A stretch of DNA of 64,000 nt, from positions 372,001-436,000 of the forward strand of contig CP121313.1 of NCBI GenBank assembly GCA_043513815.1, given 5' to 3'. Source of the stretch: JANQIO01 sp043513815 (GTDB lineage: Bacteria; Pseudomonadota; Gammaproteobacteria; Pseudomonadales; Halieaceae). The notes under the pieces were generated by a model. It saw only the letters and a list, made by a program, of their open reading frames with translations, was not told the DNA's origin and made no database searches. The position numbers and the translations under genes were made by a program. Below, piece by piece: positions 8,810 through 17,960 of the stretch; position 1 is the stretch's first letter; each line of letters starts with the position of its first letter.

Positions 8810-10549
8810 GTGAAGAGTCTATTAGCGGCAATGGTATTGCTGCACCTGGTGACGGCCTGCAGCGAGTCGCCACCGCCTCCGACGGCGGCGCCGGATCTGG
8901 TGCTGACCAACGCCCGGGTCTATAGCCTCGACTGGCCCGACCCGGCGGTCGACGGCAGTCTCGACGCCTCAGCACCCTATAGTGATGGCTGGCGTCCCGA
9001 CGCCGAGGCGGTGGCCGTGCGCGACGGTGAAATTCTGTTTTTAGGTAGCGCTCGCGAGGCCGAGGCCCTGGCAGGACCGGCCACTCAGGTCATTGATCTG
9101 GCCGGCGCCACACTGCTGCCAGGCCTGGTGGACAGTCACAGCCACGTATATCAGCTGGGTCTGTCACTGAACCGGGTCAGCCTGTACGGCGTCGACAATG
9201 AAGCCGAAGCGGTCGCGCGGATTGTCGAGCGCGCTCGAACTGTACCGCCCGGTGAGTGGATCGTTGGTCAGGGCTGGGACGAGGGTGAATGGGCCGACCA
9301 CTACCCGGACAAAGGCCTGCTATCTGCCGCCGTGCCCGATCATCCGGTGTTCATGCGTAGCCTGCACAGCTTTGCCGGTTGGGCGAATCAGGCCGCGCTG
9401 GACCGCGCCGGCATCAGCGCCGCCACCCCGGTACCCGAAGGCGGTGAAATGCGACTGGATGATAACGGCGAACCCAGCGGATTGTTTCTGAACCGTGCGG
9501 TGCCCCTGATCGAGGATGTGATCCCGCCAGCGGATATTTCCCAGCAGCGCCGTATCCTGCTCGAAGGTTTGCAGCAGATGGCCCGCGACGGATACGTGAC
9601 GGTGCACGATGCGGGACTCAACGCAGAGGAGATGGCTCTGCTCGCATCCATGGAAGCCGAAGGTGCGTTGCCGATCCGCGTTTATGCCATGTTGTCAGTT
9701 CGTGATGAGCCGCTGGCCCGGCAGTGGATTGAGCGCGGCCCCGACAGCGATGCCGACAGTTTCCTGGTCACCCGTTCGGTAAAGGCTTTCTACGATGCAG
9801 CCCTGGGGTCCCGCGGCGCTCGTTTATTGCAGGATTACAGTGACCGGCCTGGGCATCGTGGCGTGAGTGGCGCCAACTACGGTTTCAACCAGGCGCTGAC
9901 CCGCGAGCTGATGCAGGCGGGCTTCCAGGTCGGCATTCACGCCATTGGCGATGCCGGTAACCGCGAGACTCTGGAGTTCATCGCCGCAGAGATTGCCGCG
10001 CACCCGGGCCAGCGTGAAGCACGGCACCGCATTGAGCATGCCCAGGTATTCCACCCCGATGATATGTCACGTCCCGCCGAATTGGGCGTGGTGCTGTCCA
10101 TGCAGCCGCCGCACGCGGTAGAGGACAAGACCTGGGCGGAACAGCGGCTGGGGCCGCAGCGCATTCGCGGCGCTTACGCCTGGCGCAGCCTGCGCGAACA
10201 GGGCGCGCGCATTATCTTCAACGCTGACAACCCCGGCTCGGATCACAGCATCTTCTATGGTTTGCACGCGGCGTTGACCCGGCGCGACAAGGACCGTCAG
10301 CCCGCCGGCGGCTGGTACCCGGACCAGGCGCTCAATATCGACGAGGTACTGCGGGCCTACACGCGCTGGGCAGCCTATGCAGGTTTCCGGGAGCAATACA
10401 CCGGGACCCTGCGCGTTGGTGCCTGGGCAGACCTGACGGTAATGGATATTGATCCCTTTGTGCTGTCAGACACCTCCCCCGGTGACATTCTCAAAGGGCG
10501 CGTATTGATGACAGTGGTGGACGGCAAGGTGGTCGCCGACAATCGCTAG
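8810..10549 (+). CDS. YtcJ-like metal-dependent amidohydrolase, lipoprotein
   Basis: A 579-residue protein. The GTG start is supported by AAGGAGA seven bases upstream and gives a lipoprotein signal ending in LVTAC, with a proline-rich linker after it. The amidohydrolase core has the metal motif DSHSH near residue 107, GIHAIGDAGN near 380, a REARHRIEHAQV segment and a C-terminal urease-like strand region (GAWADLTVMD). YtcJ proteins hydrolyse C-N bonds in small molecules, with unknown natural substrates. It is probably anchored in the outer membrane facing the periplasm. The stop shares a CTAG tetranucleotide with the convergent lipase stop. Confidence 0.85.
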   Translation: MKSLLAAMVLLHLVTACSESPPPPTAAPDLVLTNARVYSLDWPDPAVDGSLDASAPYSDGWRPDAEAVAVRDGEILFLGSAREAEALAGPATQVIDLAGATLLPGLVDSHSHVYQLGLSLNRVSLYGVDNEAEAVARIVERARTVPPGEWIVGQGWDEGEWADHYPDKGLLSAAVPDHPVFMRSLHSFAGWANQAALDRAGISAATPVPEGGEMRLDDNGEPSGLFLNRAVPLIEDVIPPADISQQRRILLEGLQQMARDGYVTVHDAGLNAEEMALLASMEAEGALPIRVYAMLSVRDEPLARQWIERGPDSDADSFLVTRSVKAFYDAALGSRGARLLQDYSDRPGHRGVSGANYGFNQALTRELMQAGFQVGIHAIGDAGNRETLEFIAAEIAAHPGQREARHRIEHAQVFHPDDMSRPAELGVVLSMQPPHAVEDKTWAEQRLGPQRIRGAYAWRSLREQGARIIFNADNPGSDHSIFYGLHAALTRRDKDRQPAGGWYPDQALNIDEVLRAYTRWAAYAGFREQYTGTLRVGAWADLTVMDIDPFVLSDTSPGDILKGRVLMTVVDGKVVADNR

Positions 10550-11241
10550 TCATCTTCCTGGCGGATGAATCTCCCGTGCTCGAGGTAGTGCGCCACCTGG
10601 CGCATGACTTCGTCGTTCTGCATAAGGAAGGTGTGAGTGGCTTCCACGGTCAGGAAATCGTTCATACCCTCAAGGCGGGCACGATCCACTGATACCTTGC
10701 CATCATCGTCCCCCGGGATGAGTGTTGATAGCATGGGATTGAGTGACACGGTGCCGGCGATGATGCCAAGGTCGAAGTCCGCCATCGGTAATGCCAGCGG
10801 CAGTGAGTCCGCACCGGTGCCCAGCTGTAGGCCCGCCTCGCCGTTCAGCCATTCAAAAGCAGGCATGGCACCCAGCTTGTCGACCACCTCACTGCCCTGG
10901 TTTGGTGGCCCCAGCATCACTACCCGCCCCAGTGAATCCAGCGTGTGATGGGCCAGGTGCTGGCGCACCAGTATGCCGCCCATGGAATGCGTGACGAAAT
11001 GCACGCGGCCGGCATCGCCGCATTGTTCCAGCGCAGCGGGCACGATACGCTTCGTGAGCTCCTCAATACGGTAGTGGCGAGATGGGTAGTCGACGTTGAC
11101 GACCTGGTAGCCGCGCTCGCTAAGAAAATCCGCCAGCGGCTCCATTGAGCCGGCGCTGCGCGCCAGCCCGTGCAGGAGAATCACGCAGTCTGCTTGCGCC
11201 GGTAGTGCGAGCAGTGCGATGAGTAGCAAGGCCACCTTCAC
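10546..11241 (-). CDS. Secreted alpha/beta-hydrolase (lipase/triacylglycerol-lipase-like)
   Basis: A 231-residue enzyme with a short Sec signal (about residues 1-18). The oxyanion HG (LLHGLARSAGSM) is near residue 24 and the nucleophile elbow THSMGG has Ser at 86. A plausible catalytic Asp (near GDDDGKVSVD) and His (EATHTF) follow near the C-terminus. Such enzymes cleave esters in the periplasm or outside the cell. The GTG start overlaps the stop of the preceding 82-residue gene (ACGTGA), implying translational coupling. Confidence 0.8.
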   Translation of the reverse strand: MKVALLLIALLALPAQADCVILLHGLARSAGSMEPLADFLSERGYQVVNVDYPSRHYRIEELTKRIVPAALEQCGDAGRVHFVTHSMGGILVRQHLAHHTLDSLGRVVMLGPPNQGSEVVDKLGAMPAFEWLNGEAGLQLGTGADSLPLALPMADFDLGIIAGTVSLNPMLSTLIPGDDDGKVSVDRARLEGMNDFLTVEATHTFLMQNDEVMRQVAHYLEHGRFIRQEDD

Positions 11242-11486
11242 GTTGTCGCTACCGCGCCGTGTAAATGAGCACGCAAGGCTTCTATCCGCGTGGCATCCGG
11301 CATGTATTTGAACCACTCCCCTCGTTGATGGATGCGTTGCTCCAGTTGATCGATATCGCCTCTGCTTCCCTGCGCGTGGCGATAGATTTGGGTTGCATGG
11401 GCATCTGGGACCTGCTCGATCAACTCTCTCACCCCTGACCGAAGCGGAGTGTTCAATTTTTCGAGTACGCTAATGCTACACCTCAT
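11238..11486 (-). CDS. Small hypothetical protein (82 aa) coupled to the lipase
   Basis: I do not recognise the family. The 82 residues are polar and likely mostly helical (RSGVRELIEQVPDAHATQIYR; DIDQLEQRIHQRGEW), with no signal peptide. Its stop overlaps the GTG of the lipase by four bases, which is the main reason to regard it as a gene. Start is the first ATG; the site upstream is weak. It could be a cytosolic adaptor or a chance frame. Confidence 0.5.
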   Translation of the reverse strand: MRCSISVLEKLNTPLRSGVRELIEQVPDAHATQIYRHAQGSRGDIDQLEQRIHQRGEWFKYMPDATRIEALRAHLHGAVATT

Positions 11487-11707
11487 TCAGTTTGCAAATC
11501 ATCCTGTCGATGCGGACTTCGCTGGTCCGATTTTGCCGCTGCTGCGCCTTGTGATCGTCGCTTCTTCCCGTTCAATTTCGACAAGGTCAGTGTCACAAAC
11601 AGCAGACGACGGCCGCAAGCACAACCCGCGGAGCTTTGCCTGCCTGTGCCCGTAGTACCGCCCGGTGCTACCATTGACGCTCGTCGGTCAATTCTCGATA
11701 GCCAGGC

Positions 11708-12403
11708 ATGCAGCACATCACCATCCCAGCCCGCTTCAACGGTCCCCCGACGTCTGGAAATGGCGGCTATAGCGCCGGCGTGCTGGCAGCTTTTGTCGAG
11801 GGGGGCGCTCGCGTGCGTCTGCACCGTCCGCCACCGCTGGACACGCCACTGGAGGTTCGAGCGGCAGACAGCGGGGTCGACCTGTTCGACGGTGATAGCC
11901 TGGTAGCATCGGCGCGACAGGAGGTGCTGGAGCTCGATGTGCCAGACTCGCCGGGCCTGGCGGCGGCGCGGTTGGCCCGCGAACGATTCCCGGGCTTCGA
12001 ACGTCACCTCTATCCTACCTGCTTTGTCTGTGGCCCGGGCCGGCCGGCTAAAGACGGTCTTGAACTGTTTGCCGGTCCAGTGGGAGCGCGCGGTTTATAC
12101 GCCTGCCCCTGGCAGCCGTCTCTCGACCTGCTCAATGCAGCAGGACAAGTGAAGCCCGAGTTTATCTGGTCGGCCCTGGATTGCCCTAGCGGCTTTGGTG
12201 CTTTTGGGGATCATCAGCGTCCCATGCTGCTCGGTGAATTGACGCTGGCGCAGTTTGCGCCGGTGCCAGGAGAGCAGGAGCTGGTTGTGTACGCCTGGCC
12301 CCTGGGTTCTGAGCGTCGCAAGTTCTATGGTGGCGCCGCCGTGGCCACGACCGGCGGTGAAGTGCTGGCTGCGGCGCGGGCGACCTGGATCGCCGTTGAC
12401 TGA
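11708..12403 (+). CDS. Hotdog-fold, thioesterase-like protein
   Basis: A 231-residue soluble protein that looks like two hotdog modules. The first opens with GGYSAGVLAAF (about residues 19-30); the second begins after the cysteine-rich PTCFVCGP motif near 100 and contains EFIWSALDCPSGFGAF, the long central helix with its entry loop. Proteins of this kind bind or hydrolyse acyl-CoA. I see no decisive catalytic acid, so enzyme activity is uncertain. The 221 bases before it (11487-11707) hold no clear promoter or gene. Confidence 0.6.
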   Translation: MQHITIPARFNGPPTSGNGGYSAGVLAAFVEGGARVRLHRPPPLDTPLEVRAADSGVDLFDGDSLVASARQEVLELDVPDSPGLAAARLARERFPGFERHLYPTCFVCGPGRPAKDGLELFAGPVGARGLYACPWQPSLDLLNAAGQVKPEFIWSALDCPSGFGAFGDHQRPMLLGELTLAQFAPVPGEQELVVYAWPLGSERRKFYGGAAVATTGGEVLAAARATWIAVD

Positions 12404-12453
12404 CTAACTGCCCTATCTCGCCGAGTATTCCAAATACCGGTTCGAGTTAGCGG

Positions 12454-14592
12454 CTAACCCACCTGGCGGGGCGGAGAGCCATCAATCGGCAGCACGTTTT
12501 CCGGCAGGTCTATCAGGCCTTTGCTCTGCAGGAACGGAACCAGGTCGTCACTGGCAATCGCGCCGCTGAACAGATAGCCCTGAATATAGTCGCAGCCGCA
12601 GCCCAGCAGATATTTGTATTGCTCTGTGGTCTCAACACCCTCCGCCAACACGTTCAAGTCAAGCGCCTGCGCCAAGGCTATGATGGAACTGGCGATAGCC
12701 TGGTCGTTTTTGTCGCGGGTGATTTCAGTGACGAAGGAGCGGTCAATCTTAAGGGTGCTGATCGGGAAGCGCTTGAGATAAGCCAGTGAGGAATAGCCGG
12801 TGCCGAAGTCGTCGATAGAGATGCTGATGCCCAGCTCCTTGAGCTGCGACATGGTATCGATGCTGCATTCGATATTGCTCATCGCAACACTCTCCGTGAT
12901 CTCCACGCCCAGCAAGCGCGGCGGTACTTTAGCGGCGCGCAGTATGTGGCGGATCTCCAGCGCCAGGTTGGACTGGTCGAATTGAGCCGCTGACAGGTTC
13001 ACACCCACCTTCAGCTCCAGGCCGTAGCGACTCTTCCACAGGTTGATGTGTTCGCATACGTTTTCGATGATCCACCGGCCCAACGGCAGTATCAGGCCGG
13101 ATTCCTCAGCAACGGGAATGAACTCCGCCGGCGATACGGCCCCATATTTTTCAGACTTCCAGCGTATCAGCGCTTCCACGCTGGACACCTTCTCGGTTTT
13201 GGCATCGATGATGGGCTGGAAATGCAGTTGGAACTTGCGCTCTTCCAGGGCCCGTTGCATCTCGTCGCGCCATTCGATGTAGCGCAGGGCCCGGGTGTAC
13301 ATATCCTGGTCGAATACCGTGTGGGTGCCCTTGCCGTCAGCTTTGGCCCGGTGCATGGCCGTATCCGCATCACGCACCATGTCCTCAGGAGATTGGTAGT
13401 GCTCGTGGCTGATGACGATGCCGATGCAGCACGATATATCGATAATGCGGTTATTGATCTCAAAGGCGCCGGTGAACTGGGACTTGATCCCTTCCACGGT
13501 TTCAATGACTTCCTGCAGGGATGAGCGATTCTCAAGCAGTACGCCGAAAATATCTCCACCAAAGCGCGACAGGGTATCGGCCTGACTCAGTACGTATCCG
13601 ATGCGCCGACTGACCTCAACAATGAGATGGTCTCCGGCACCATGCCCAAGCCCCTCGTTGACGGTGCGAAACTGGTCGAGATCCAGAAACAGTACAGCAA
13701 AGCGATCTGCATCCCGTTGCCGCGAGCGGAAGATGGCGTTGCCCACGCGATCCAGAAACAGCGTGCGATTGGGGAGACTGGTCAGCGGATCGTAAAAAGC
13801 GTTGCGCCGAATCTGGGATTCATAGCCCAGTTGCTGGCTGATGTCCCGCAGGCATACAACCATGCCAATGGATTCTTCCTGACGGGCGTCACCGGGAATG
13901 GGCTTGGCGTTGATTTCCACGGGCAGCTCGCTGCCGTCGCGGCTGATCAGGTGCTGGCGGACATCGCGCAGGCTCCTGCCTTCGCGCAAGACTGTGGACT
14001 TCAGGTCGATGCCGTGGCCGCGGCTATCGAAATCGCGCAGTTCCAGCAGCTGGCGTATGGACATACCGCGAATCTCCGCGGCGCTGGTGCGTGTCAGCGC
14101 TTCAGCGGCGGGATTCATCACCGCAACACGTCCGCTGCGATCGGTGCCAATCACGCCCTCGCTCACGTTGGTGATGGTGGTGTTCAGGCGACCTTCGGTT
14201 TCCAGCAGCATGCGTTCGGCACGATGTTTGTAAAGTGCAATCTCAATGTTGATTTCCAGCTCACGGTTATCGAACGGTTTGAGAATGTAGCCGTAAGGCG
14301 CGGTAATTTTGGCGCGCTGAAGGGTCTCATCGTTGGAGTAGGCGGTGCAGAAGATGATGGGGACGTCCAGGCGACGGTGGATGGTCTCGGCGGCTTCGAT
14401 GCCATCGATATCATCGCGCAGATGTATGTCCATCATGATCAGGTCGGGCGTGGTCTCCAGGGCCTGGCTAATGGCATCGGCGCCCTTGCCAACAGTGCTG
14501 ACAATTTCATAGTCCATCTGTTTCAGTCGTGAGGCGATATCCTTGCAGACGAGTACCTCGTCTTCCACGACCATTATTCTTGCCTTTGGCAT
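12454..14592 (-). CDS. Response regulator with REC, PAS, degenerate GGDEF and EAL domains
   Basis: A 712-residue cytosolic protein. REC is residues 1-120 (phospho-acceptor in LIMMDIHL), PAS about 130-250, GGDEF-like about 265-430 and EAL about 440-690. The GGDEF signature reads GGDIF, losing the acidic metal residue, so cyclase activity is unlikely. The EAL part looks intact (VEALIRW, ITESVAM, DDFGTGYSSL, LAEGVET) and should hydrolyse c-di-GMP. The ATG overlaps the kinase stop by one base (TAATG), so the kinase upstream is the obvious phosphodonor. The output is predicted to be lowered c-di-GMP in response to the kinase signal. Confidence 0.9.
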   Translation of the reverse strand: MPKARIMVVEDEVLVCKDIASRLKQMDYEIVSTVGKGADAISQALETTPDLIMMDIHLRDDIDGIEAAETIHRRLDVPIIFCTAYSNDETLQRAKITAPYGYILKPFDNRELEINIEIALYKHRAERMLLETEGRLNTTITNVSEGVIGTDRSGRVAVMNPAAEALTRTSAAEIRGMSIRQLLELRDFDSRGHGIDLKSTVLREGRSLRDVRQHLISRDGSELPVEINAKPIPGDARQEESIGMVVCLRDISQQLGYESQIRRNAFYDPLTSLPNRTLFLDRVGNAIFRSRQRDADRFAVLFLDLDQFRTVNEGLGHGAGDHLIVEVSRRIGYVLSQADTLSRFGGDIFGVLLENRSSLQEVIETVEGIKSQFTGAFEINNRIIDISCCIGIVISHEHYQSPEDMVRDADTAMHRAKADGKGTHTVFDQDMYTRALRYIEWRDEMQRALEERKFQLHFQPIIDAKTEKVSSVEALIRWKSEKYGAVSPAEFIPVAEESGLILPLGRWIIENVCEHINLWKSRYGLELKVGVNLSAAQFDQSNLALEIRHILRAAKVPPRLLGVEITESVAMSNIECSIDTMSQLKELGISISIDDFGTGYSSLAYLKRFPISTLKIDRSFVTEITRDKNDQAIASSIIALAQALDLNVLAEGVETTEQYKYLLGCGCDYIQGYLFSGAIASDDLVPFLQSKGLIDLPENVLPIDGSPPRQVG

Positions 14593-17500
14593 TAGTGTTT
14601 CCTTGGGAAGTCGATCATGAACTCAGTGCCGCCATCGTTCTCGTGGCGCCAACTACCGTCCAGTTGTTCAGTCAGAATTCTTACAATTTCCAGCCCCATG
14701 GAGCTGCTGTTTTCGAGGTCTATGCTGTTGTCGATACCCTTGCCGTCATCCTTGACGGAGAACCAGTAGCTCTTGCCGTCCGGGCTTTCCTTGAACTGGA
14801 CCCGAATGCAGCCCTCGCCCTCGCGACCCTGGTAGGCGTGCTTGAGAGAGTTGGATACCAGCTCGTTGATAATCAGCCCGCAGGGTACGGCGGTATCGAT
14901 GTCCAGCAGGACTTCATCAACATCGAGCTCGAGGCTGATGGCGAGGGCGTCGAAGCGGTAGAAGCGTACCAGGCCGTTTGTGAGCATCTGGATATATTCG
15001 CGGAAATTGATTTCCAGCAGGCTGTCCGAGCGATAGAGGTTTTCGTGGATCAGCGCCATGGACTTGATGCGCTGCTGACTCTCAGTGAGCAGCGTCTGGA
15101 AGCGTTTGTCCATGATCGAGTCAGCCTGGATATTCAGCAGGCTGGAGATGACCTGCATATTGTTTTTGACCCGGTGATGAACTTCTTTCAGCAGCACCTC
15201 TTTCTCACGCAATGAGCGAGACAATTCCTGCTGGGCGGTCTTGTGGCCGGTGATCTCACTCTCCAGTGCCGCTGTGCGCTCGGCGACCAGGGCCTCCAGC
15301 TGCTCGTTGTAGCGACGTTGTTCCTCGCGGTGCAACCGGACACTGTAGGCTTGGGCCGTGCCGTACACAACGCCGATCGCGACCATGGTATACAACGCCA
15401 TTGCCCACCACGTGGCCCAGGGCGCGGGCGCCACGGAAACGCCGATGGACAATCCCTGCTCATTCCAGAGCCCGTCGTTGTTGCTCCCCTGCACGCGGAA
15501 CGTGTAGTCGCCCGGACCCAGGTTGGTATAGGTGGCCTGACGAACGTTGTTGGCGCTGACCCATTCCCGGTCAAAGCCTGCGAGCATGTAGCGGTACTGG
15601 TTTTCTGAGGGATCGGTGTAATCCAGCGCTGAAAATTCGAAGCCCACCACATAGTCGTCGTAGCTGAGGTCAATGGATTGCAGTTCGTACGGCGGCTTTT
15701 CCAGCTGAAAGTCTTTATTGAACTTGGTGAATCGCGTCAGTTGTACCGGTGGTTCGTGGGTATTGGTTTTGACGTTTTCGGGGTAAAAAACGTTGTATCC
15801 GTTTGAGCCGCCGAACATCATCTTCCCGTCGGAAGTCTGAAGATATGCCCCGTTATTGAAGTCCTTTCCCTGCAAACCATGGATTGCATCGTAGTTGGTA
15901 AACACGCCTTCTAACGGATCGTACCGAGACAAGCCCTTGCTATGACTGATCCAGACTTGCCCAGCGGCATCCTCAAGAAGCCCGTATATGGCGCTGCTAG
16001 GCAAGCCGTCATCAAAGTTGAAGTGCTCCCAAACGCCGTCGGCGTATCGATTCAAACCGGTGTCTCGTGTACCAACCCAAAGTGCTTCCTCGGTCTGTAG
16101 CAGGCTGATGATGTGATTGCCGCTGACTGAGTTGGCGTTATCCGGAGCGACGCGCATTACTTCCACGGTCTCTGTATCCGGGTCGAAGCGAATCACCCCG
16201 CTTCCGTCACTGGCTAACCACAGCTTGCCGTCCAGGCCTTCCTCGATATCGATGAGGAAGTAGTTGGGAAATTGCTGTGCGTTGATGCCATCTTTTGGAA
16301 ACCGCCTGAACCGCCCCTCGCCCAGGTACAGGTTGAGTCCGCCGCCATAGGTCGCGATCCAGATGCGACCTTGTCCGTCTTCCAGCATATTGGCAATGGC
16401 ATTGGAGCTAATGCTGCTGGGGTCGCTCTTGTCGAACTGGAAGTGTTCAAACTTGCCGGTGGCCGGATCGCGCCTACTGATTCCCCGGTTCATCGTGCCA
16501 GCCCAAAGCCGGTCTTTGCTGTCGTTCAGCAGCGAGATAACCACGTTGTCTGAAAGCCCACCCTGTGCAGGGTCGCCAACCTGGATGGTCTGAAATGTAT
16601 TGGACGCTGTATCCCAGAGATTCAGTCCTCCACCGATCGTGCCTATCCAGACATTTCCATCGCTGCGTTCCGCAAACGAGGTGACACGATCACTACTTAA
16701 GGATTGGGGGTTCGATGCGTCGCGCTTGATATGGGAAAACGTCCTTATCTCCGGGTTCCACTTGCTGATGCCGTTGAACGTGCCCACCCAGATCACGCTT
16801 CCACTGTCCTGCATCACCTCATAGACCAGGTCATCGCTGAGGCTGGAGGGTCGGCTGGGATCGTGACGGTAGTGCTTGAATGCGTCGCGTTCCGGAAGTA
16901 ACAGGTTCAGCCCTCGGTCTGTCGCAACCCAGATTTTGTCCTGCCGGTCCTGAAAGATTCTCCAGATTCTGTTTGAGCTGAGACTTGTGGCGTCATCCGG
17001 GTTGTGGGTATACCTTTTCACTTCGCCCTGATGGCTCACCAACGCCACACCGCCGCGCTGGGTTCCCACCCAGACTCTGTCGTTCTCGTCGATTAGCAGG
17101 CTTCGTATGTCGCGGTCGCCTGTAGATCGGTCTTGCTCCGGTTCGTACGGGATGGACAACTTGTCGCCGGTCAATGGGTCCAGTCTTAGGAGGCCCTCCG
17201 TTTGAGTCCCTACCCAGAGGTGGCCATGCCGGTCTTCTGCGACATCACGGACGCCTGGCCTTGATTCATTGCTACCGTCAAGGGTGAAAGTCAGAAGGTG
17301 CGCAAAGCTGCCGTCTTCGTTGAGTCGGCTCAGGCCTACCCGCGTGCCAATCCAGAGGGTCCCGTCGCGAGATTGAAAAATGTCACGGACGCTGTCATGA
17401 GGCAGACTTCCTGTGTCTTCAGGATCATGGCGAAAGTGCTGAAACGTTTTGGTGCTTTCGTTAAAAAGATTGAGTCCGTCGTCAGTGGCTACCCAGATCT

Positions 17501-17873
17501 GGCCATCGCGATCCTCGAATATGTCGTAGATCCAGCCACTGGACAGGCTGTTACTGTCTTCCGGGTCATAGTTGAAGATTTCAAACTTGTACCCGTCAAA
17601 GCGGTTCAAGCCCTGCTGCGTTCCAATCCACATAAATCCCTTGGAATCCTGGATTATGCGGCGCGCTGTTGCGTGGGACAGGCCATCGTCCGCATTCAGT
17701 CGCGTGAAATCGATATCGCGGTTTTGCGGGAAAACGCTTTTTGCGGAGTGGGCGTAGGCGGATAGAAGGAGCAGACACAGTGCCAGGCCGAGAATAAAAA
17801 AAGCCCCCTTGCGGGGGCCAAGTTGGCTACGTGCTGCAAACAAGGGGTCTGGTGCTGTCGCTTCCGTGATCAA
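14592..17873 (-). CDS. Beta-propeller sensor histidine kinase (HisKA_2 type)
   Basis: A 1093-residue membrane kinase. A signal/anchor lies at about residues 24-42. Repeated WIGTxxGL(N/S)R-type blades of a two-component propeller follow (about 50-690), then a Y_Y_Y-like domain (about 690-790), a transmembrane helix near 820, HisKA_2 with EVHHRVKNN (His near 899-900), and an HATPase with N box NELVSNSLKHA and DDGKGID. There is no receiver domain. TTG is the only in-frame start that keeps the whole signal; AGGGGA sits seven bases before it and a stop lies just upstream. Codons about 19-26 contain a perfect intrinsic terminator. It senses an unknown periplasmic ligand. Confidence 0.87.
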   Translation of the reverse strand: MITEATAPDPLFAARSQLGPRKGAFFILGLALCLLLLSAYAHSAKSVFPQNRDIDFTRLNADDGLSHATARRIIQDSKGFMWIGTQQGLNRFDGYKFEIFNYDPEDSNSLSSGWIYDIFEDRDGQIWVATDDGLNLFNESTKTFQHFRHDPEDTGSLPHDSVRDIFQSRDGTLWIGTRVGLSRLNEDGSFAHLLTFTLDGSNESRPGVRDVAEDRHGHLWVGTQTEGLLRLDPLTGDKLSIPYEPEQDRSTGDRDIRSLLIDENDRVWVGTQRGGVALVSHQGEVKRYTHNPDDATSLSSNRIWRIFQDRQDKIWVATDRGLNLLLPERDAFKHYRHDPSRPSSLSDDLVYEVMQDSGSVIWVGTFNGISKWNPEIRTFSHIKRDASNPQSLSSDRVTSFAERSDGNVWIGTIGGGLNLWDTASNTFQTIQVGDPAQGGLSDNVVISLLNDSKDRLWAGTMNRGISRRDPATGKFEHFQFDKSDPSSISSNAIANMLEDGQGRIWIATYGGGLNLYLGEGRFRRFPKDGINAQQFPNYFLIDIEEGLDGKLWLASDGSGVIRFDPDTETVEVMRVAPDNANSVSGNHIISLLQTEEALWVGTRDTGLNRYADGVWEHFNFDDGLPSSAIYGLLEDAAGQVWISHSKGLSRYDPLEGVFTNYDAIHGLQGKDFNNGAYLQTSDGKMMFGGSNGYNVFYPENVKTNTHEPPVQLTRFTKFNKDFQLEKPPYELQSIDLSYDDYVVGFEFSALDYTDPSENQYRYMLAGFDREWVSANNVRQATYTNLGPGDYTFRVQGSNNDGLWNEQGLSIGVSVAPAPWATWWAMALYTMVAIGVVYGTAQAYSVRLHREEQRRYNEQLEALVAERTAALESEITGHKTAQQELSRSLREKEVLLKEVHHRVKNNMQVISSLLNIQADSIMDKRFQTLLTESQQRIKSMALIHENLYRSDSLLEINFREYIQMLTNGLVRFYRFDALAISLELDVDEVLLDIDTAVPCGLIINELVSNSLKHAYQGREGEGCIRVQFKESPDGKSYWFSVKDDGKGIDNSIDLENSSSMGLEIVRILTEQLDGSWRHENDGGTEFMIDFPRKH
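17796..17818 (-). terminator. Intrinsic terminator inside the 5' coding end of the kinase gene
   Basis: Read on the minus strand: GCCCCC, loop GCAA, GGGGGC, then seven T. The six-bp all-GC stem, tetraloop and U-run are textbook. It lies about 140 bases after the repeat-protein stop and about 55 bases into the kinase gene, so transcripts from the upstream promoter should partly end here unless ribosomes translating the kinase start prevent it. A second hairpin without a U-run (GGAGTG/CACTCC, 17898-17916) sits just before the kinase ribosome site. Confidence 0.75.
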
Positions 17874-17960
17874 ACACCAGTCCCCTATCCATTAGCTGGA
17901 GTGTTGTTCCCACTCCTGGCTGTCATTACTACAAGCTCTTTGTCTTGAATTGCCGGTGGG

